Positions 36,386-46,006 are shown, numbered from the stretch's first letter. The stretch is 64,000 bases of DNA from Methanobacterium aggregans (GCF_017874455.1 NZ_JAGGLN010000001.1:186001-250000); one strand, 5' to 3'. Numbers and translations: made by a program. The notes: generated by a model not told the origin, from the letters alone.

Positions 36386-37201
36386 ATGAAGAGAGATGTT
36401 ATCAGGATCAACGAGGAAAAGTGCACAGGTTGTGGAGATTGCATTCCAGGATGTCCCGAGGGAGCCCTGCAGGTAATAGATGGAAAGGCCAGACTCATCA
36501 GCGACCTCTTCTGCGACGGGTTAGGGGCCTGCATTGGAACCTGCCCCCAGGGAGCAATAGAAATTGAGGAGAGAGAAGCAGAACCCTACGATGAGTCAAA
36601 AGTCATGGAAAATATTGTAAAAGCCGGACCCAATGTTATAAAGGCCCATCTGAAGCACCTCAATGATCACGGAGAGAAAAATCTTCTAAAGCAGGCAATT
36701 CATGTTTTAAATAATAAAGGCATTGATGTACCTGATTACGAAGAAGAGACATTAGCATGTGGCTGTCCAGGATCAATGACTCAGGATTTAACTAAAACAC
36801 GGTCTGAAAATGTTGAAACTTCTGTGAAAATCAGTCCAGAACTTGGAAACTGGCCAATACAGCTCCAGCTTCTAAACCCAAACGTCCCCTACCTGAAACA
36901 TGCGGATCTGTTGATAGCTGCTGACTGCGCACCATTTGCCTACCCCAACTTCCATCAGAGGTTTTTAAGGGACAAAGTTCTCATAATATTCTGTCCAAAG
37001 CTTGATCAGACCATAGACCAGTACGTTGATAAACTGGCTGAAATCTTCAAGAAGCAGGACATAAAATCCATCTCAATAGTGCACATGGAGGTTCCATGCT
37101 GTTCAGGTATTGAGGTTGTAGTTAAAAGGGCATTGGAAAAGGCCCAGAAGAACATTATCATCAAGGATTACACTATTTCCATAAATGGGGAAATAATATA
37201 G
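36386..37201 (+). CDS. Ferredoxin-like protein with C-terminal Cys domain
   Basis: This 271-residue protein starts with a two-cluster ferredoxin module: C13-x2-C16-x2-C19-x3-C23-P, then C43-x5-C49-x3-C53-P. The second block lacks the usual middle cysteine (Leu46), so that site may carry a different cluster. The rest (80-271) contains ACGCPGSM near 125, AADCAPFAYPNFH near 170 and EVPCCSGIE near 227, further conserved-looking cysteines that may bind metal or pass electrons. Such proteins recur in methanogens and other anaerobes without a fixed function. ATG 36386 follows GGTGAT (36376-36381); an in-frame GTG at 36377 lies inside that site. A TATA-like stretch sits near 36325-36345. Cytoplasmic electron carrier or redox sensor-effector is likely. 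Confidence 0.8.
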   Translation: MKRDVIRINEEKCTGCGDCIPGCPEGALQVIDGKARLISDLFCDGLGACIGTCPQGAIEIEEREAEPYDESKVMENIVKAGPNVIKAHLKHLNDHGEKNLLKQAIHVLNNKGIDVPDYEEETLACGCPGSMTQDLTKTRSENVETSVKISPELGNWPIQLQLLNPNVPYLKHADLLIAADCAPFAYPNFHQRFLRDKVLIIFCPKLDQTIDQYVDKLAEIFKKQDIKSISIVHMEVPCCSGIEVVVKRALEKAQKNIIIKDYTISINGEII

Positions 37202-37411
37202 GTGTGAAAATTAAATAAATCTAATTTTTATCTCTTTTTTTTTAAAATCTAAATTTGCAATGAATTATTGGAGTGGATCTTAATGATTCTTTTTGATGTG
37301 TGTTTAACAAAACCATTATAATCCTATTAAAAACAAAAATTATACCATCAGATAGATCTGTATCAAACCAATTTTTATGGATTTCTTTCTTAAAAAAATG
37401 GGGTTGATAAC

Positions 37412-37771
37412 ATGTCAAAGGTTGTACACTTTGAGATACCTGCAGAGGATATGGAGAGAGCTTCTAAGTTCTATGAAAATGTGTTTGGATGGGAGATCAC
37501 AAAATGGGAGGGTCCCTTTGATTATTGGCTCGTAAAAACTGGAGAAGAGGATGAGCCCGGTATTGGTGGGGCCATAATGCCCAAGGAATCAGGTGATGTA
37601 ATCAGGAACGCCATCAGTGTTGATTCCTACGAGGAATTTGCCAAGAAAATTGAGATGGAAGGTGGAAAAATGCTCACTGAAAAAATGGGAGTTCCAGGTA
37701 TTGGCTACACTGGATCCTTTCAGGATACAGAGGGGAACATCCTCCTGATAGTGGAGTTTAAGGTGGAGTGA
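37412..37771 (+). CDS. VOC (glyoxalase/dioxygenase superfamily) protein
   Basis: This 119-residue protein has the beta-alpha-beta-beta-beta modules of the vicinal oxygen chelate fold: VVHFEIPAEDMERASKFYENVFGW at the start (quoted in part), GIGGAIMPK in the middle, and GYTGSFQDTEGNILLIVEF at the end. The last strand has the E of the usual metal site, and His 6 is a candidate partner. Single-domain members act as dimers; the substrate is unknown. It is a single gene. Confidence 0.85.
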   Translation: MSKVVHFEIPAEDMERASKFYENVFGWEITKWEGPFDYWLVKTGEEDEPGIGGAIMPKESGDVIRNAISVDSYEEFAKKIEMEGGKMLTEKMGVPGIGYTGSFQDTEGNILLIVEFKVE

Positions 37772-38002
37772 TCCCAATTCTTATTTTTTATCTAAATTTT
37801 TCATTAGTCTCTTAAAATTTAATCAACATTTAAATAAACTTTTTTTATAATTAATTTTTATTTATCTGAAGTTGATTAGTTAATTCTACTTTTTAAATAC
37901 CTCTTAAGAAAAAATTTCTTATTATCAGCCTTCTTTTGATAATTTTTGCCTGTTCCGGGTTTACACCATCTTTTTCAAACCCAAATAAAAACCTTTATAT
38001 AT

Positions 38003-38014
38003 GTTCAATTGAAC
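38003..38014. promoter_or_regulatory. Likely ArsR operator over the promoter
   Basis: GTTCAATTGAAC is a perfect 12-base palindrome directly after the TATA-like CTTTATATAT (37993-38002) and 10 bases before the ArsR start codon. Binding there would block transcription start. ATATG and CATAT at the outer edges (from about 37999 and 38022) add a second symmetry, as in SmtB/ArsR sites. Confidence 0.65.
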
Positions 38015-38024
38015 AGTTATTCAT

Positions 38025-38393
38025 ATGAAGATTGAAAGTGATGATGGAACCTGTGAAGTTAAGTGCATACACAAAGACTCAGTCATGGAAGTTAAATCCA
38101 AAATGTTAAGTGAAGAAACCTTCCAGAGCATAGCTTCAGATTTTAAGATGCTTGGAGATCCAACCAGGGTTAAAATACTCCATGCCCTATCTAAAAAGGA
38201 GCTTTGTGTCTGTGATCTTGCAGCCCTACTTGGTATGACTGATTCTGCAGTATCTCACCAGCTACGCCTACTTCGAGAGAGGAACATGGTTAAATTCCAG
38301 AAAAAAGGAAAAATGGCCTACTATCAACTTGCAGATCAACACGTTATACAGTTAATAAAGATGGAGTCAGAACATGCCAGAGAATGCCGATAA
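38025..38393 (+). CDS. ArsR/SmtB-family metalloregulator
   Basis: This 122-residue repressor has a Cys-bearing N-terminal arm (C11, C15 in DGTCEVKC). The winged helix carries FKMLGDPTRVKILHAL near 42-57, ELCVCDLAALL (the ELCVCDL metal box with two cysteines at about 65 and 67) and TDSAVSHQLRLLRE, the recognition helix, then a wing (KFQKKGKMAYYQL) and a C-terminal helix with His and Cys. Cys at the ELCVCDL box plus N-terminal cysteines is the CadC-type alpha-3N site for soft metals such as Cd, Pb or Zn. It overlaps the P-type ATPase gene by 20 bases, so metal binding should release both from repression. Confidence 0.92.
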   Translation: MKIESDDGTCEVKCIHKDSVMEVKSKMLSEETFQSIASDFKMLGDPTRVKILHALSKKELCVCDLAALLGMTDSAVSHQLRLLRERNMVKFQKKGKMAYYQLADQHVIQLIKMESEHARECR

Positions 38394-40317
38394 ACATGAA
38401 AACCACACATCCTGCAGCTGTTCCTGCCAGGAAGATGTGTTTGAAGAAAGGGAATCCATATGGAACAGAAAAAACATCGCAATAATCACAAGCAGCGCAG
38501 TTCTACTCACCATTGGTATTCTCCTTGAAAACTTCACAGGCCACCAACTAATTGCACAGGTCCTTTTTCTCATGGTTGTTCTAATTTCAGGATACGAAAT
38601 CATAAAGGAAGGGATTGAGGAACTTTTAGGGGGAGAATTCAGCATAGACCTCCTCATTACCATTGCAGCAGTAGGGGCATTTTTAATTGGACACGGTGTG
38701 GAAGGGGCATCTGTGGTCTTTTTGTTTTTCATAGCAGAGTTTTTAGAAAGTTATGCCGGTGAAAGGGCAAGAAATTCCATGGCTTCCTTGCTGAAGATAG
38801 CACCTGAAACTGCAACTGTAAAAAAAGGTGACAGTGAAGAGGTTCTTCATGCCCACGAGGTTGAGGTTGGGAACATGGTGGTTGTGAAGCCTGGAGACAA
38901 GATACCCCTTGATGGAATCGTTATAAATGGTGCATCATCAGTTAACCAGGCACCAATAACAGGTGAAAGCATGCCCGTTGGAAAGTATCCGGGACTAACT
39001 GTTTTTGCAGGTACCATCAACCAGGAGGGTTATCTGGAAATTGAGGTAACCAAAAGGTCCACTGAAACTGTAATATCCAGGATAATAGAGCTTGTCAAAG
39101 AGTCCCAGAAAAACAAGTCAAAAACAGAGGCTTTCATAACTCGTTTCGCCCGCTACTACACGCCCACAGTGATACTGGCAGCAGCAGTTGTTGCAACGGT
39201 CCCACCATTAATATTCGGACTTTCCTTTGAAGAATGGTTTTACAGGGCCCTGGTTCTCCTGGTTGTTTCATGTCCATGTGCACTTGCAATATCAACACCT
39301 GTATCCATGGTTTCAGGTATAACTTCCGCAACAAAAAACGGGGTTCTCATAAAAGGGGGACAGTTCATAGAAGAAATGCAGAACGTAAAGCTCATGGTCT
39401 TCGATAAAACAGGAACCCTGACAGAGGGCAAGCTTGAGGTAACAGATGTGAAGAGCTTCAACAACCACTCCCAAAGGGAGGTTCTGGAGGTGGCAGCATC
39501 CTTGGAATCCCGATCCAAACACCCCCTTGCAGAACCCATCCTGAAAATGGCTCAAAAGGAAAAGATCTCCCTTAAAGATGTTTCAGACTTCAAATCAATA
39601 GCAGGAAAGGGAATAACAGGTAAAATTGATGATAAAATATTTTATGCAGGTAAAAACTCCATGATGGATGGGCTGGAAGTTCCAGGTTCTGATGTAACAG
39701 AATTTGAAGAAAATGGGAAAACAGTGGTCTTAATTGCAGATCATCACCATGTAATTGGATTAATTGGATTAAGGGATAAAATACGGGAAAATGCAGAGAA
39801 AACAGTTCAAAAACTTAAAAATCAGGGAATAAAAACTGTGATGCTCACAGGAGATAACGAAGGAACAGCCAGGGCAGTTTCATCCCAGATAGGGATTGAT
39901 AAGTATTACTCTGGACTTCTGCCTGAGGACAAGGTAAGGATAGTTGAAAAACTCCTTGAGGAGGGGCAGGTTGGAATGGTTGGTGATGGTGTGAACGATG
40001 CTCCTGCACTTGCAAAGTCCAACGTGGGCATAGCAATGGGTGCTGCAGGTTCTGATGTTGCCATTGAAACAGCTGATGTGGCTCTGATGCATGATGACCT
40101 TTCCAAGCTCAACTACATGATGAAGCTCAGCAAAAAAACCATGGCTATTGTTAAAGAGAATGTTACAGTATCCATCCTTGTTAAAAGTTCATTTGCAGTA
40201 CTTGCAGTATTTGGATTTGTGACGCTCTGGATGGCAGTTGCCTTTGGAGATATGGGTCTGAGTCTGGCTGTTATACTAAACGCCCTGAGGATAGGCAACG
40301 GAAAAATAGTGAATTAA
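38374..40317 (+). CDS. P1B-type heavy-metal exporting ATPase (Cd/Zn/Pb class)
   Basis: This 647-residue membrane pump exports soft divalent metals using ATP. The short N-terminal tail has a Cys cluster (SCSCSCQED, residues about 14-22) instead of a full HMA domain. Membrane helices follow. Further landmarks are the actuator TGES near 205, the metal-translocating SCPCALAIS with CPC near 300-302, phosphorylation site DKTGTLTEG at Asp 344, SKHPLAEP near 382 (the HP nucleotide locus), MLTGDNEGTA near 489 and GDGVNDAPALA near 536. The final helix pair includes the D-x-G (AFGDMG) typical of the Zn/Cd/Pb subgroup (ZntA, CadA). ATG 38374 lies within the ArsR gene with GGAG upstream, so the two are coupled. 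Confidence 0.93.
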   Translation: MPENADKHENHTSCSCSCQEDVFEERESIWNRKNIAIITSSAVLLTIGILLENFTGHQLIAQVLFLMVVLISGYEIIKEGIEELLGGEFSIDLLITIAAVGAFLIGHGVEGASVVFLFFIAEFLESYAGERARNSMASLLKIAPETATVKKGDSEEVLHAHEVEVGNMVVVKPGDKIPLDGIVINGASSVNQAPITGESMPVGKYPGLTVFAGTINQEGYLEIEVTKRSTETVISRIIELVKESQKNKSKTEAFITRFARYYTPTVILAAAVVATVPPLIFGLSFEEWFYRALVLLVVSCPCALAISTPVSMVSGITSATKNGVLIKGGQFIEEMQNVKLMVFDKTGTLTEGKLEVTDVKSFNNHSQREVLEVAASLESRSKHPLAEPILKMAQKEKISLKDVSDFKSIAGKGITGKIDDKIFYAGKNSMMDGLEVPGSDVTEFEENGKTVVLIADHHHVIGLIGLRDKIRENAEKTVQKLKNQGIKTVMLTGDNEGTARAVSSQIGIDKYYSGLLPEDKVRIVEKLLEEGQVGMVGDGVNDAPALAKSNVGIAMGAAGSDVAIETADVALMHDDLSKLNYMMKLSKKTMAIVKENVTVSILVKSSFAVLAVFGFVTLWMAVAFGDMGLSLAVILNALRIGNGKIVN

Positions 40318-40578
40318 CAATAAAAATAAAAATTATTTTTTTTATTTTGAACTTCTTTTTTTATAGAAATATACATGAAAAATTTATGACTTTATTTTAT
40401 ATTTGAAGCAATATTTCAATTATCATTGTTGAAGTGTTAGTTTTCGCAAAATTCACGATAATAAAATAAATTCCAGTGCATATCATTGATAAAACAATTA
40501 AAAGACTTACTTTTTAAGATTTTTTATATAATCTTCTATATATATGTTAAATTACAATAAATTAGTGTGATTTTGATT
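40318..40578. other. AT-rich gap before a decayed gene
   Basis: No coding frame seen. It contains AAGATT (near 40517) and AATCTT as an AT-rich inverted repeat, with TATA-like runs near 40525-40550 that may be the promoter of the following pseudogene and transglutaminase gene. Confidence 0.35.
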
Positions 40579-40846
40579 ATGGATAGGAAAAAGAAATTTG
40601 GAAAGTACCTGTAAATATTATTGATGAAAATGGTAAATACACATTTAAGTACATTTATGTTGATCTTACAACAGGGAAAAGCAAAAACACATTAAACGAG
40701 TTTAATAAGCTGCAGGGACAGATGGTTGGCTAACGCTAAAAGAAGTAGATAATGTAATTAATAAGGGAGATTACCAATTAAATTATTTAGTTGATCTCAA
40801 ACAAACTCCTTTTAGGGATGCTTTAAGGGATTCATACTCAGAATAA
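40579..40846 (+). pseudogene. Decayed small gene with two frameshifts
   Basis: An ATG at 40579 opens MDRKK; the coding sequence then changes frame at the A-run near 40589-40593 into EIWKVPVNIIDENGKYTFKY and TTGKSKNTLNEFNKL, and changes again near 40720 into DGWLTLKEVDNVINKGDYQL, ending at the stop at 40844-40846. Each change is explained by the loss of one base. The restored protein would have about 88 residues and no membrane segment. I do not recognise it. It ends 11 bases before the transglutaminase-like gene, suggesting an old two-gene unit. Confidence 0.6.
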
Positions 40847-40857
40847 GAGGACATATT

Positions 40858-41595
40858 ATGGACAGAAAAAATTTAATAATTGCTGGCGGTTTAATATGTG
40901 CTTGTTTAGTTTCTGTTTTCATATTCTTCTCATCTGATTCGAATTCAGTATATGGAATGATTGATCCATTCCTAGAATATAATGTAGATAATGCTTCTTT
41001 TAATAATTCGACTCCGGAATTAACAGGGGCATCAACAGCAATAATAAATTTTAAAACTTTTGTTAATGGAATTACACCAGTAGCTATTTATAATTATGTT
41101 TCGCATGAGATTAATTGGCATTTATTTAAAAAGGATAGCAGTTATCAAAAAGGTACATATTCACAATCGAATTATTATATAAACTGGGCAAATGATATCA
41201 AAAATGACAAAAAAAATTATCCTCAACTAAATACTAATCAACAAAAAGGGGAAGCTGTCTTTAATTATGTATATTATCATGTTGTAACAAAATGGCATGT
41301 GCATTATAACACATGTTGTCCTATTCAGGATGTGGCCAAATATCATGAAGCAAACTGCGCGGAAACTGCTAGAATTGTTTACAACCTTTGTCTAGCTGTG
41401 GGTATACCAAAAGAAGACGTTCGATATGTACATAGTGTACTCCAACATCATTATTGGGTGCAGATATGTTGTGATGGTAATTGGATAAATGTTGATGTAT
41501 CACATGCGGCTGATGACACGTATCAAGTTACTAAATTTGGATTATCTGAGCCTGCGAGTGATGTGCAAGTTGTATCAGAGAGTCAAGTTGCATAA
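40858..41595 (+). CDS. Secreted transglutaminase-like cysteine peptidase
   Basis: This 245-residue protein starts with a signal anchor (IIAGGLICACLVSVFIFF). The C-terminal domain has the transglutaminase/protease layout: Cys167 in HEANCAETARIVYNLCLAVG, His198 in LQHHYWVQI and Asp213 in WINVDVSHA, a complete Cys-His-Asp triad in the expected order. In Methanobacteriales this fold occurs in pseudomurein endoisopeptidases (peptidase family C71) and in many surface proteins, so action on the pseudomurein wall is a fair inference, not shown by sequence. A degraded gene precedes it, with GAGGACATATT before the ATG. No pseudomurein-binding repeats are present. Confidence 0.7.
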   Translation: MDRKNLIIAGGLICACLVSVFIFFSSDSNSVYGMIDPFLEYNVDNASFNNSTPELTGASTAIINFKTFVNGITPVAIYNYVSHEINWHLFKKDSSYQKGTYSQSNYYINWANDIKNDKKNYPQLNTNQQKGEAVFNYVYYHVVTKWHVHYNTCCPIQDVAKYHEANCAETARIVYNLCLAVGIPKEDVRYVHSVLQHHYWVQICCDGNWINVDVSHAADDTYQVTKFGLSEPASDVQVVSESQVA

Positions 41596-41846
41596 GTAGT
41601 TATATGATGTATTTACAACCTTCTTATTTTTTTAAACAGATTTATTCATTGATTTGCAATAAATTAATAAGACATTTATGCAAGTCATCACGATTTAGAA
41701 GGGATTATGAGGACATGATCCATACATAAATTTTTTATATTAAGTTCAAACCGTAATTAGAAATAATTTTAGAAATTTTTCTCATTTTAATACTAATTAT
41801 AAAAATTTATTAAACAGTACTCCTAAATAATGAACTGGTGTTTGTA

Positions 41847-42431
41847 ATGAAAAAAACCTTAGAAAACCTAAGCAAAGCATTCATAGGTGAAAGTCAGGCA
41901 AGGAACAGGTACACTTTCTACTCCAAGACAGCGAAGAAGGAAGGATATGAACAGTTAGCTGAAATATTCCTTGTAACTGCTGAAAATGAGCGTGAACATG
42001 CTAAATGGCTCTTCAGATTAATACAGGAACTTAAAGAAGATTCTGGTGAAGATCTGGAGGCGTTGGTTGTTGAAGCTGAAGCACCCCTTGTACTGGGAAC
42101 AACAGCTGAAAACCTCATAGCTGCAATAGCAGGTGAACATTATGAGTACAGTGAAATGTACCCTGAATTTGCAGATGTGGCAGAGAAGGAGGGTCTTAAA
42201 GAAGTTGCAGTCAGGTTAAGGGCAATAGGTCATGCAGAGGAACATCATGAGGAACGCTACAAGAAACTTTTAGAGGAAGTTGAAGCCGGAACCATGTTGA
42301 AAAAGGATGAAGAGGTTAAATGGATTTGCCGTAAATGTGGATACGTTCACACAGGAATGGAACCACCAGAAAAATGTCCTGCATGCGACCATCCAACCAA
42401 GTACTATGAGATTCTATGCGAGGAATATTAA
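41847..42431 (+). CDS. Rubrerythrin
   Basis: This 194-residue diiron protein reduces hydrogen peroxide in strict anaerobes. The four-helix ferritin-like part has its ligands in FIGESQARNRY (about 13-23), TAENEREHAKW (about 45-55), GEHYEYSEMYPEF (about 92-104) and HAEEHHEERY (about 127-136). A C-terminal rubredoxin-like domain binds iron through two C-x2-C pairs, in WICRKCGYVHTG and KCPACDHP. ATG 41847 follows GGTG at 41837-41840; an in-frame GTG at 41838 overlaps that site. The desulfoferrodoxin gene follows by 12 bases, so the two form an oxygen-detoxification unit that handles superoxide, then peroxide. Confidence 0.95.
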   Translation: MKKTLENLSKAFIGESQARNRYTFYSKTAKKEGYEQLAEIFLVTAENEREHAKWLFRLIQELKEDSGEDLEALVVEAEAPLVLGTTAENLIAAIAGEHYEYSEMYPEFADVAEKEGLKEVAVRLRAIGHAEEHHEERYKKLLEEVEAGTMLKKDEEVKWICRKCGYVHTGMEPPEKCPACDHPTKYYEILCEEY

Positions 42432-42443
42432 GGGGGAACTATT

Positions 42444-42818
42444 TTGGAAAGGGGACAGATTTACAGGTGCAACGTTTGTGGAAACATTGTTGAACTCATC
42501 CATGTTGGTGGAGGAAACCTGACATGTTGTGGAACTGAAATGGAACTATTGAGTGAGGAACCAAAGGATGTTGGGGCAGAAAAACACGTTCCAATTATAG
42601 AAAAAATTGAAAAGGGCTTCAAAGTTAAAGTGGGCTCAGTACCACACCCAATGGAAGAAACCCATTTCATCGAGTGGATAGAGCTCAAATCTGGAGATGA
42701 AGTGTACAAAAAATTCCTGAAACCTGGAGATGCTCCAGAGGCAGAATTTGAAGTGGAAGATGCAGGGGATGTGAAGGCAAGGGAGTACTGCACAGTCCAT
42801 GGGCTCTGGAGATCCTAA
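42444..42818 (+). CDS. Desulfoferrodoxin (superoxide reductase, 2Fe form)
   Basis: This 124-residue enzyme reduces superoxide to hydrogen peroxide. The N-terminal desulforedoxin-like domain binds one iron through C-x2-C (YRCNVCGN, C9 and C12) and the Cys-Cys pair in LTCCGTE. The catalytic domain has the His4-Cys iron site: KHVPII, VPHPMEETHFIEW (two His), then EYCTVHGLW with the ligand cysteine and last histidine, and a nearby Glu-Lys (EKHVP) as in SORs. The start is TTG 42444 after GGGGGA. It is co-transcribed with the upstream rubrerythrin, the enzyme likely to consume its peroxide. Confidence 0.95.
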   Translation: MERGQIYRCNVCGNIVELIHVGGGNLTCCGTEMELLSEEPKDVGAEKHVPIIEKIEKGFKVKVGSVPHPMEETHFIEWIELKSGDEVYKKFLKPGDAPEAEFEVEDAGDVKAREYCTVHGLWRS

Positions 42819-42992
42819 AAATACTACTTCTAAATTTCTTTTCTTTTTATTTTTTAAAAAAAATTATTACTACTCTTTTTTGATTATTTTATTAATTAAG
42901 TGTTTCATCATGCTTTTTATTAATAAAATCCTATAACCAAGACGAATTGATATATACCATGTCCCCTAAATTCATGCTAATGAGGTGTTTAG

Positions 42993-45248
42993 TTGGAAAT
43001 TTTTGAAGGTCATGTTCGTTCACCATCATTTAAAAATGGAGTTATAATTGCTTCAGGCGTTTTTATCATTTACATCTTGTTGAACATCCTATTTTCAAAT
43101 AAAAACTTTTATGCAGAACTCAATGACTTAGCTATGGCTTTTGTAAGTTTCATTGCATTTTTGTCCATTGCTTATGCTGCAAAAGTTTCTAAGGTTTATT
43201 CACAAAAGATCTACGTTGCATGGGGACTTCTTGCCATTGCCCAGTTCTTCTGGTTTGTGGGTGACTTTTCATGGTTTTTTATCGAAACCTTCTTTAAACA
43301 AGTACCATTTCCATCGTTAGCAGACCTATTTTACCTCTCTTACTACCCAATTTTCCTTTTAGGAATATATTTCCTGCCTAAGAGGCCACTCAAGAAGGAT
43401 GAAAGATTCAACAGTGCACTGGACATTGGAATAATAATGTTTTCATCCATCCTGATCTTCTGGAATTTTCTCATAGGGCCCATGATCGATACAAACCTTT
43501 CAAGTCCACTATTAAATCAAATTTTAACGGTTTATTATCCTATTTCAGATTTAATATTGCTCTTTGCCCTTTCAATCCTTAGCTACAGGCGTCTTTTAAA
43601 TGTGAATTTTGAACCCCTCCTTCTCCTGATGGTAGGGGCTCTAATCATGATAATGTCCGATTCAATATTTGGATATCAATCCATGTTGGGTACAATTCAA
43701 AATGGAGGAGTATCTGACATTAGTTATGTTATTGCTGTGATGATAATAGGCCTTGCAGGGGTTCTTCAGGTAAATGCCCTTATTTCTAATGCCAAAGAGG
43801 ATTCTAAGATTCCAGAATATTCCCTTGAAGTACCAATGTCCTACATCCCTTACATATGGATGATCATACCCTTCTTTTTACTTATATGGGGCCATTTTCA
43901 TGGAACATATCTGAGTTTCACGACTATTGCACTGGGAGTTATATTAATCATTTTAATGACTTTAACTCGCCAAATTAGTACATTAAAGGATAATAACAGG
44001 CTTTATAGGGAGCTTCATAGGATTAACAAAGATTTAGAGTCCAAAGTTTATGAAAGGACAGAGGAGCTTTTAAATACCAATAAAAACCTCCAAAATGAGA
44101 TAGCAGAACGTGAAAAAATTGAGGACGATCTTAAGATAAAGGTTGAACTTCTGGACACAGCCACAGATTCAATTGTTCTCCATGATGTGGAGGGGAAACT
44201 GCTCTACGCCAATGAGAAAGCTGCTAAAATGAGGGGTTACTCCAAGGAAGAGTTAATGAAACTCAATGTTTATGATCTGAATGTTCCAGGTAAGTCCAAA
44301 TTCACAGGACAGTACGTAGATGAGTTAATGGTTAAGGGTGAGACAATATTTGAATCAGCACAGTACCATAGGGATGGGACTGTGATACCCATTGAGGTAA
44401 ACGCTAAAATGGTTACCCATAATAAGGATCTACTGATACTGAGCACAGCCCGTGACATTACAGATCGAAAGGAAAACGAGGCAAAACTCAGATGTTACCA
44501 GGAGCATCTTGAAGATATGGTGGAAGAGAGAACAAAAACCCTGGAAAAAACGAATAAAATGTTGCAAAATGAGGTGGATGCACACGAAAAAGCTGAAAAA
44601 GAGATCTTGGCTTCATTAGAGGAGAAGGAAGTTCTTTTAAGGGAGGTTCATCATCGTGTTAACAACAACATGCAGATCATCTCAAGCCTCCTTAACATAC
44701 AGTCCAACTACACAGACGATCCAGAAACAAACCACGTACTAAGGGACAGCAGAAACAGAATCCGTTCTATGGCAATGATCCATGAAAAACTTTACATATC
44801 AGATAAATTATCAAAGATAGACTTTTCTGGATACGTGAAGAGCATCACAAGCAACCTCCTGCAGAACCCTGAGGTTAACCCGGATCTCATTAAAATCAAT
44901 GTTGATGTGGATGATTTCTCAATTGGTATGGAAACTGCAGTTCCAATGGGCCTGATAATCAACGAACTTGTTACAAACTCAATAGAACACGCATTTCCAC
45001 AAGGAAAGGGGGATATAGATTTAAATCTACATAAAAACTGTGAAACATTCATTCTCACTGTAAGAGATAATGGTTTGGGATTACCGGAAGGTTTGGATCC
45101 TAAAAAGGTTAAGACTCTTGGGCTTCGTCTTGTGAACAGTCTTGTTGAACAGCTTGATGGAAGTATGGAAGTTGAAGTGGAGCAGGGGACAAGGTTTAAA
45201 ATAACCTTTAAGGAGCTTAACTACTCAAAAAGGGCTGAAATTTATTAG
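42993..45248 (+). CDS. Membrane sensor histidine kinase with PAS (HisKA_2)
   Basis: This 751-residue kinase has about nine N-terminal membrane helices (15-330, MASE-like sensory region) and a coiled coil (about 335-385). One PAS domain lies at about 385-500 (LLDTATDSIVLHDVEGKLLY to LSTARDITDRK), followed by a second coiled coil. The HisKA_2 block has EVHHRVNNNMQII near 553, and HATPase_c has NELVTNSIEHAFP and RDNGLGLPE. The phospho-acceptor His and ATP-lid residues are intact. The start is TTG 42993, with GAGGTG upstream; no ATG fits. No response regulator is adjacent. It resembles the kinase at 48.5 kb in its catalytic end. Confidence 0.88.
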   Translation: MEIFEGHVRSPSFKNGVIIASGVFIIYILLNILFSNKNFYAELNDLAMAFVSFIAFLSIAYAAKVSKVYSQKIYVAWGLLAIAQFFWFVGDFSWFFIETFFKQVPFPSLADLFYLSYYPIFLLGIYFLPKRPLKKDERFNSALDIGIIMFSSILIFWNFLIGPMIDTNLSSPLLNQILTVYYPISDLILLFALSILSYRRLLNVNFEPLLLLMVGALIMIMSDSIFGYQSMLGTIQNGGVSDISYVIAVMIIGLAGVLQVNALISNAKEDSKIPEYSLEVPMSYIPYIWMIIPFFLLIWGHFHGTYLSFTTIALGVILIILMTLTRQISTLKDNNRLYRELHRINKDLESKVYERTEELLNTNKNLQNEIAEREKIEDDLKIKVELLDTATDSIVLHDVEGKLLYANEKAAKMRGYSKEELMKLNVYDLNVPGKSKFTGQYVDELMVKGETIFESAQYHRDGTVIPIEVNAKMVTHNKDLLILSTARDITDRKENEAKLRCYQEHLEDMVEERTKTLEKTNKMLQNEVDAHEKAEKEILASLEEKEVLLREVHHRVNNNMQIISSLLNIQSNYTDDPETNHVLRDSRNRIRSMAMIHEKLYISDKLSKIDFSGYVKSITSNLLQNPEVNPDLIKINVDVDDFSIGMETAVPMGLIINELVTNSIEHAFPQGKGDIDLNLHKNCETFILTVRDNGLGLPEGLDPKKVKTLGLRLVNSLVEQLDGSMEVEVEQGTRFKITFKELNYSKRAEIY

Positions 45249-45514
45249 ATCATTTTTTTCATTTTTTTACAGATTCAATGGAATTCATGTATTCATGTTC
45301 CATTTTTCAGTGGGTTATCCCCTAATTTTCAGTGTGTTTTCTAAATTTTATGTAAATTCTTTTAAACCTTGAGAACATATAAAACATATAAAAAACTTGA
45401 GGAACAAATAAGATTTGATGAATTCAATTTATACAAAATTAAATATCCCATTTGGGAGTATCATGTATAAGTTACATTTTATCTGAAATTAAATCATTTA
45501 AAAGTGGGTTTAAC

Positions 45515-46006
45515 ATGAAAAATAAGATTTTAATCATCTCTCTTCTGGTTTTAGTTGTAGGTTTAAGTGGATGTATAGATTCTGGTGCATCCAAGATAGA
45601 TGGACTTGCACCTTCAATAAACAGCCACCTTAAAACTGGAGATACTGCATATAATCAGGCAGTTTATCATGCAAACAGGTTCCAGTACGATAAAGCGCTT
45701 GAAGACTGCAGTAATGCTACAAATGAATTTAATGCTGCTAAATCTTCAGCTGATCAGGCTTTAACATATGCAAAGGATTCAAATGATAACGTGTTTGTGA
45801 GTTACATGGGTTACCTTGTAAATGAGATCGATGCCAAGGTGAATGCAACTTCAGAACTTCAACTTGCAATACCCTACATGCAGCAGAATGATACAAGCAG
45901 TGCAAATGTACACAGAGACCTTGCGAATAATTATATGAATCAAGCAGTAGATTTTAAGGCAAAAAGAGATGCAATAGCATCACAGAATCCTTCAAAATTT
46001 AAATGA
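45515..46006 (+). CDS. Lipoprotein of unknown function
   Basis: This protein of about 163 residues has a classical lipoprotein signal (MKNKILIISLLVLVVGLSGC; lipobox L-S-G-C at about 17-20). The remainder is helical and rich in Ala, Asn, Asp and Ser (FQYDKALEDCSNATNEFNAA), similar to small surface lipoproteins of Methanobacteriales with a two-helix or coiled-coil body. ATG 45515 begins the signal; the upstream in-frame ATG at 45452 would put 21 residues before it and is rejected. No enzyme motif. Confidence 0.75.
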   Translation: MKNKILIISLLVLVVGLSGCIDSGASKIDGLAPSINSHLKTGDTAYNQAVYHANRFQYDKALEDCSNATNEFNAAKSSADQALTYAKDSNDNVFVSYMGYLVNEIDAKVNATSELQLAIPYMQQNDTSSANVHRDLANNYMNQAVDFKAKRDAIASQNPSKFK

